Shown here piece by piece: positions 5,765-5,996 of a stretch of DNA of 5,996 nt. Within the stretch, counting starts at the first letter, position 1. Each line of letters begins with the position of its first letter. Source of the DNA: an uncultured Clostridia bacterium (GTDB lineage Bacteria; Bacillota; Clostridia; TANB77; CAG-508); NCBI GenBank assembly GCA_947628925.1, contig CANRBU010000072.1, positions 1 to 5,996 of the forward strand, written 5' to 3'. Both the position numbers and the translations under genes were made by a program. Under the pieces are notes generated by a model. It was given only the letters and a program-made list of their open reading frames with translations. It made no database searches and had not been told where the DNA came from.

Positions 5765-5996
5765 ATTTCATTTTTGCTAATTGAATAATTAATTCACTTA
5801 GCTCTTTTTCTAATTGCTTTTTCTCTTCTTGAGTTATATCTTGTTCTAATATTGATAAAATCTCCATTTTTCTGCTATTTAATTTTTCTCGCTGATAGCC
5901 TTGTATTACATCATCTATTGCTTTTTCCATGTCTTGAATTTTATAATCATCTGACATTATTGCTGTAATATGGCTTTGTTCCTCTTCATTTAGCTT
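5763..5996 (-). CDS. dnaG: DNA primase DnaG, C-terminal end (partial)
   Basis: The frame is open from the window edge to a TAG stop, giving the last 77 residues of a longer protein that begins KLNEEEQSHITAI. An internal ATG at 5957 is not a likely start, because the frame continues upstream without interruption and no ribosome binding site precedes it. The piece is helical and rich in Glu, Lys and Gln, ending in QLEKELSELIIQLAKMK, which is typical of the C-terminal helical domain of clostridial DnaG that contacts the replicative helicase. The zinc-binding and TOPRIM catalytic domains lie outside the window. The call rests on this tail plus the position immediately upstream of rpoD, the usual dnaG-rpoD order in Firmicutes. 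The stop codon overlaps the rpoD ribosome binding site. Confidence 0.8.
   Translation of the reverse strand, partial: KLNEEEQSHITAIMSDDYKIQDMEKAIDDVIQGYQREKLNSRKMEILSILEQDITQEEKKQLEKELSELIIQLAKMK

Noticed and set aside
5286..5784. Long open frames on the + strand, rich in Phe and Ser
   Set aside because: They are the complement of the Lys/Glu-rich rpoD extension (AAA/GAA codons read as TTT/TTC). They have no ribosome binding site and no plausible protein composition.
1..5996. Mobile element, phage gene, CRISPR array, tRNA, rRNA or riboswitch
   Set aside because: No transposase or integrase motifs, no terminal inverted repeats, no regularly spaced repeat array and no recognisable structured RNA were seen. 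The gene-free gaps are all under 180 bases.

Overview
The window is a low-GC, T-rich stretch (as read on the + strand) in which every gene I can support lies on the minus strand. The pairing of a dnaG 3' end with rpoD, the PhoB/OmpR-type two-component pair, AGGAG-type ribosome binding sites, the LPxTG sortase system and the codon bias towards A/T all point to a Gram-positive, low-GC Firmicute, most likely a clostridial or related gut-type lineage. The genus cannot be told from the sequence.

Read in the direction of transcription (high to low coordinates), the layout is as follows. (1) 5996-5763 is the C-terminal end of DNA primase DnaG, cut by the window edge. (2) 5750-4230 is the primary sigma factor RpoD/SigA, with an unusual N-terminal extension of about 150 residues, lysine/glutamate-rich and then Q/T/E-rich. 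A 12-bp hairpin at 4199-4227 ends this housekeeping unit. (3) 4107-1923 holds a two-component system: an OmpR-family response regulator with a TATAAT -10 box in front of it, followed 13 nt later by a membrane histidine kinase with an extracellular sensor loop, HAMP, DHp and ATPase domains. A hairpin spanning the kinase stop codon probably ends it. (4) 1748-170 holds a two-gene cell-surface cassette: a single-pass sortase followed 19 nt later by a secreted thioester-domain (TQXA/TED) adhesin-like protein with a C-terminal LPKTG motif. It has a strong predicted SigA promoter (TTTACA, 17 bp, extended TATTAT). Directly upstream of that promoter is a 10-bp-phased direct repeat of the kind bound by OmpR-family regulators; its first copy also contains a perfect Spo0A-box core. 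(5) 43-1 is the start of a further membrane-protein gene with its own promoter (TTGAAA, 17 bp, TATAAT), cut by the window edge.

How the parts may work together (inference): the two-component system could sense an envelope or external signal and switch the sortase/adhesin operon through the phased repeats. The sortase would handle the thioester protein, which could bind host or surface amines covalently through a Cys68-Gln124 thioester. The main anomaly is that the adhesin stops one residue after LPKTG and has no membrane-spanning, positively charged tail. It therefore lacks the usual sortase retention signal, and no other reading frame downstream restores one. No RNA genes, CRISPR arrays, insertion sequences or prophage genes were seen, and no gene-free stretch exceeds 300 bases.
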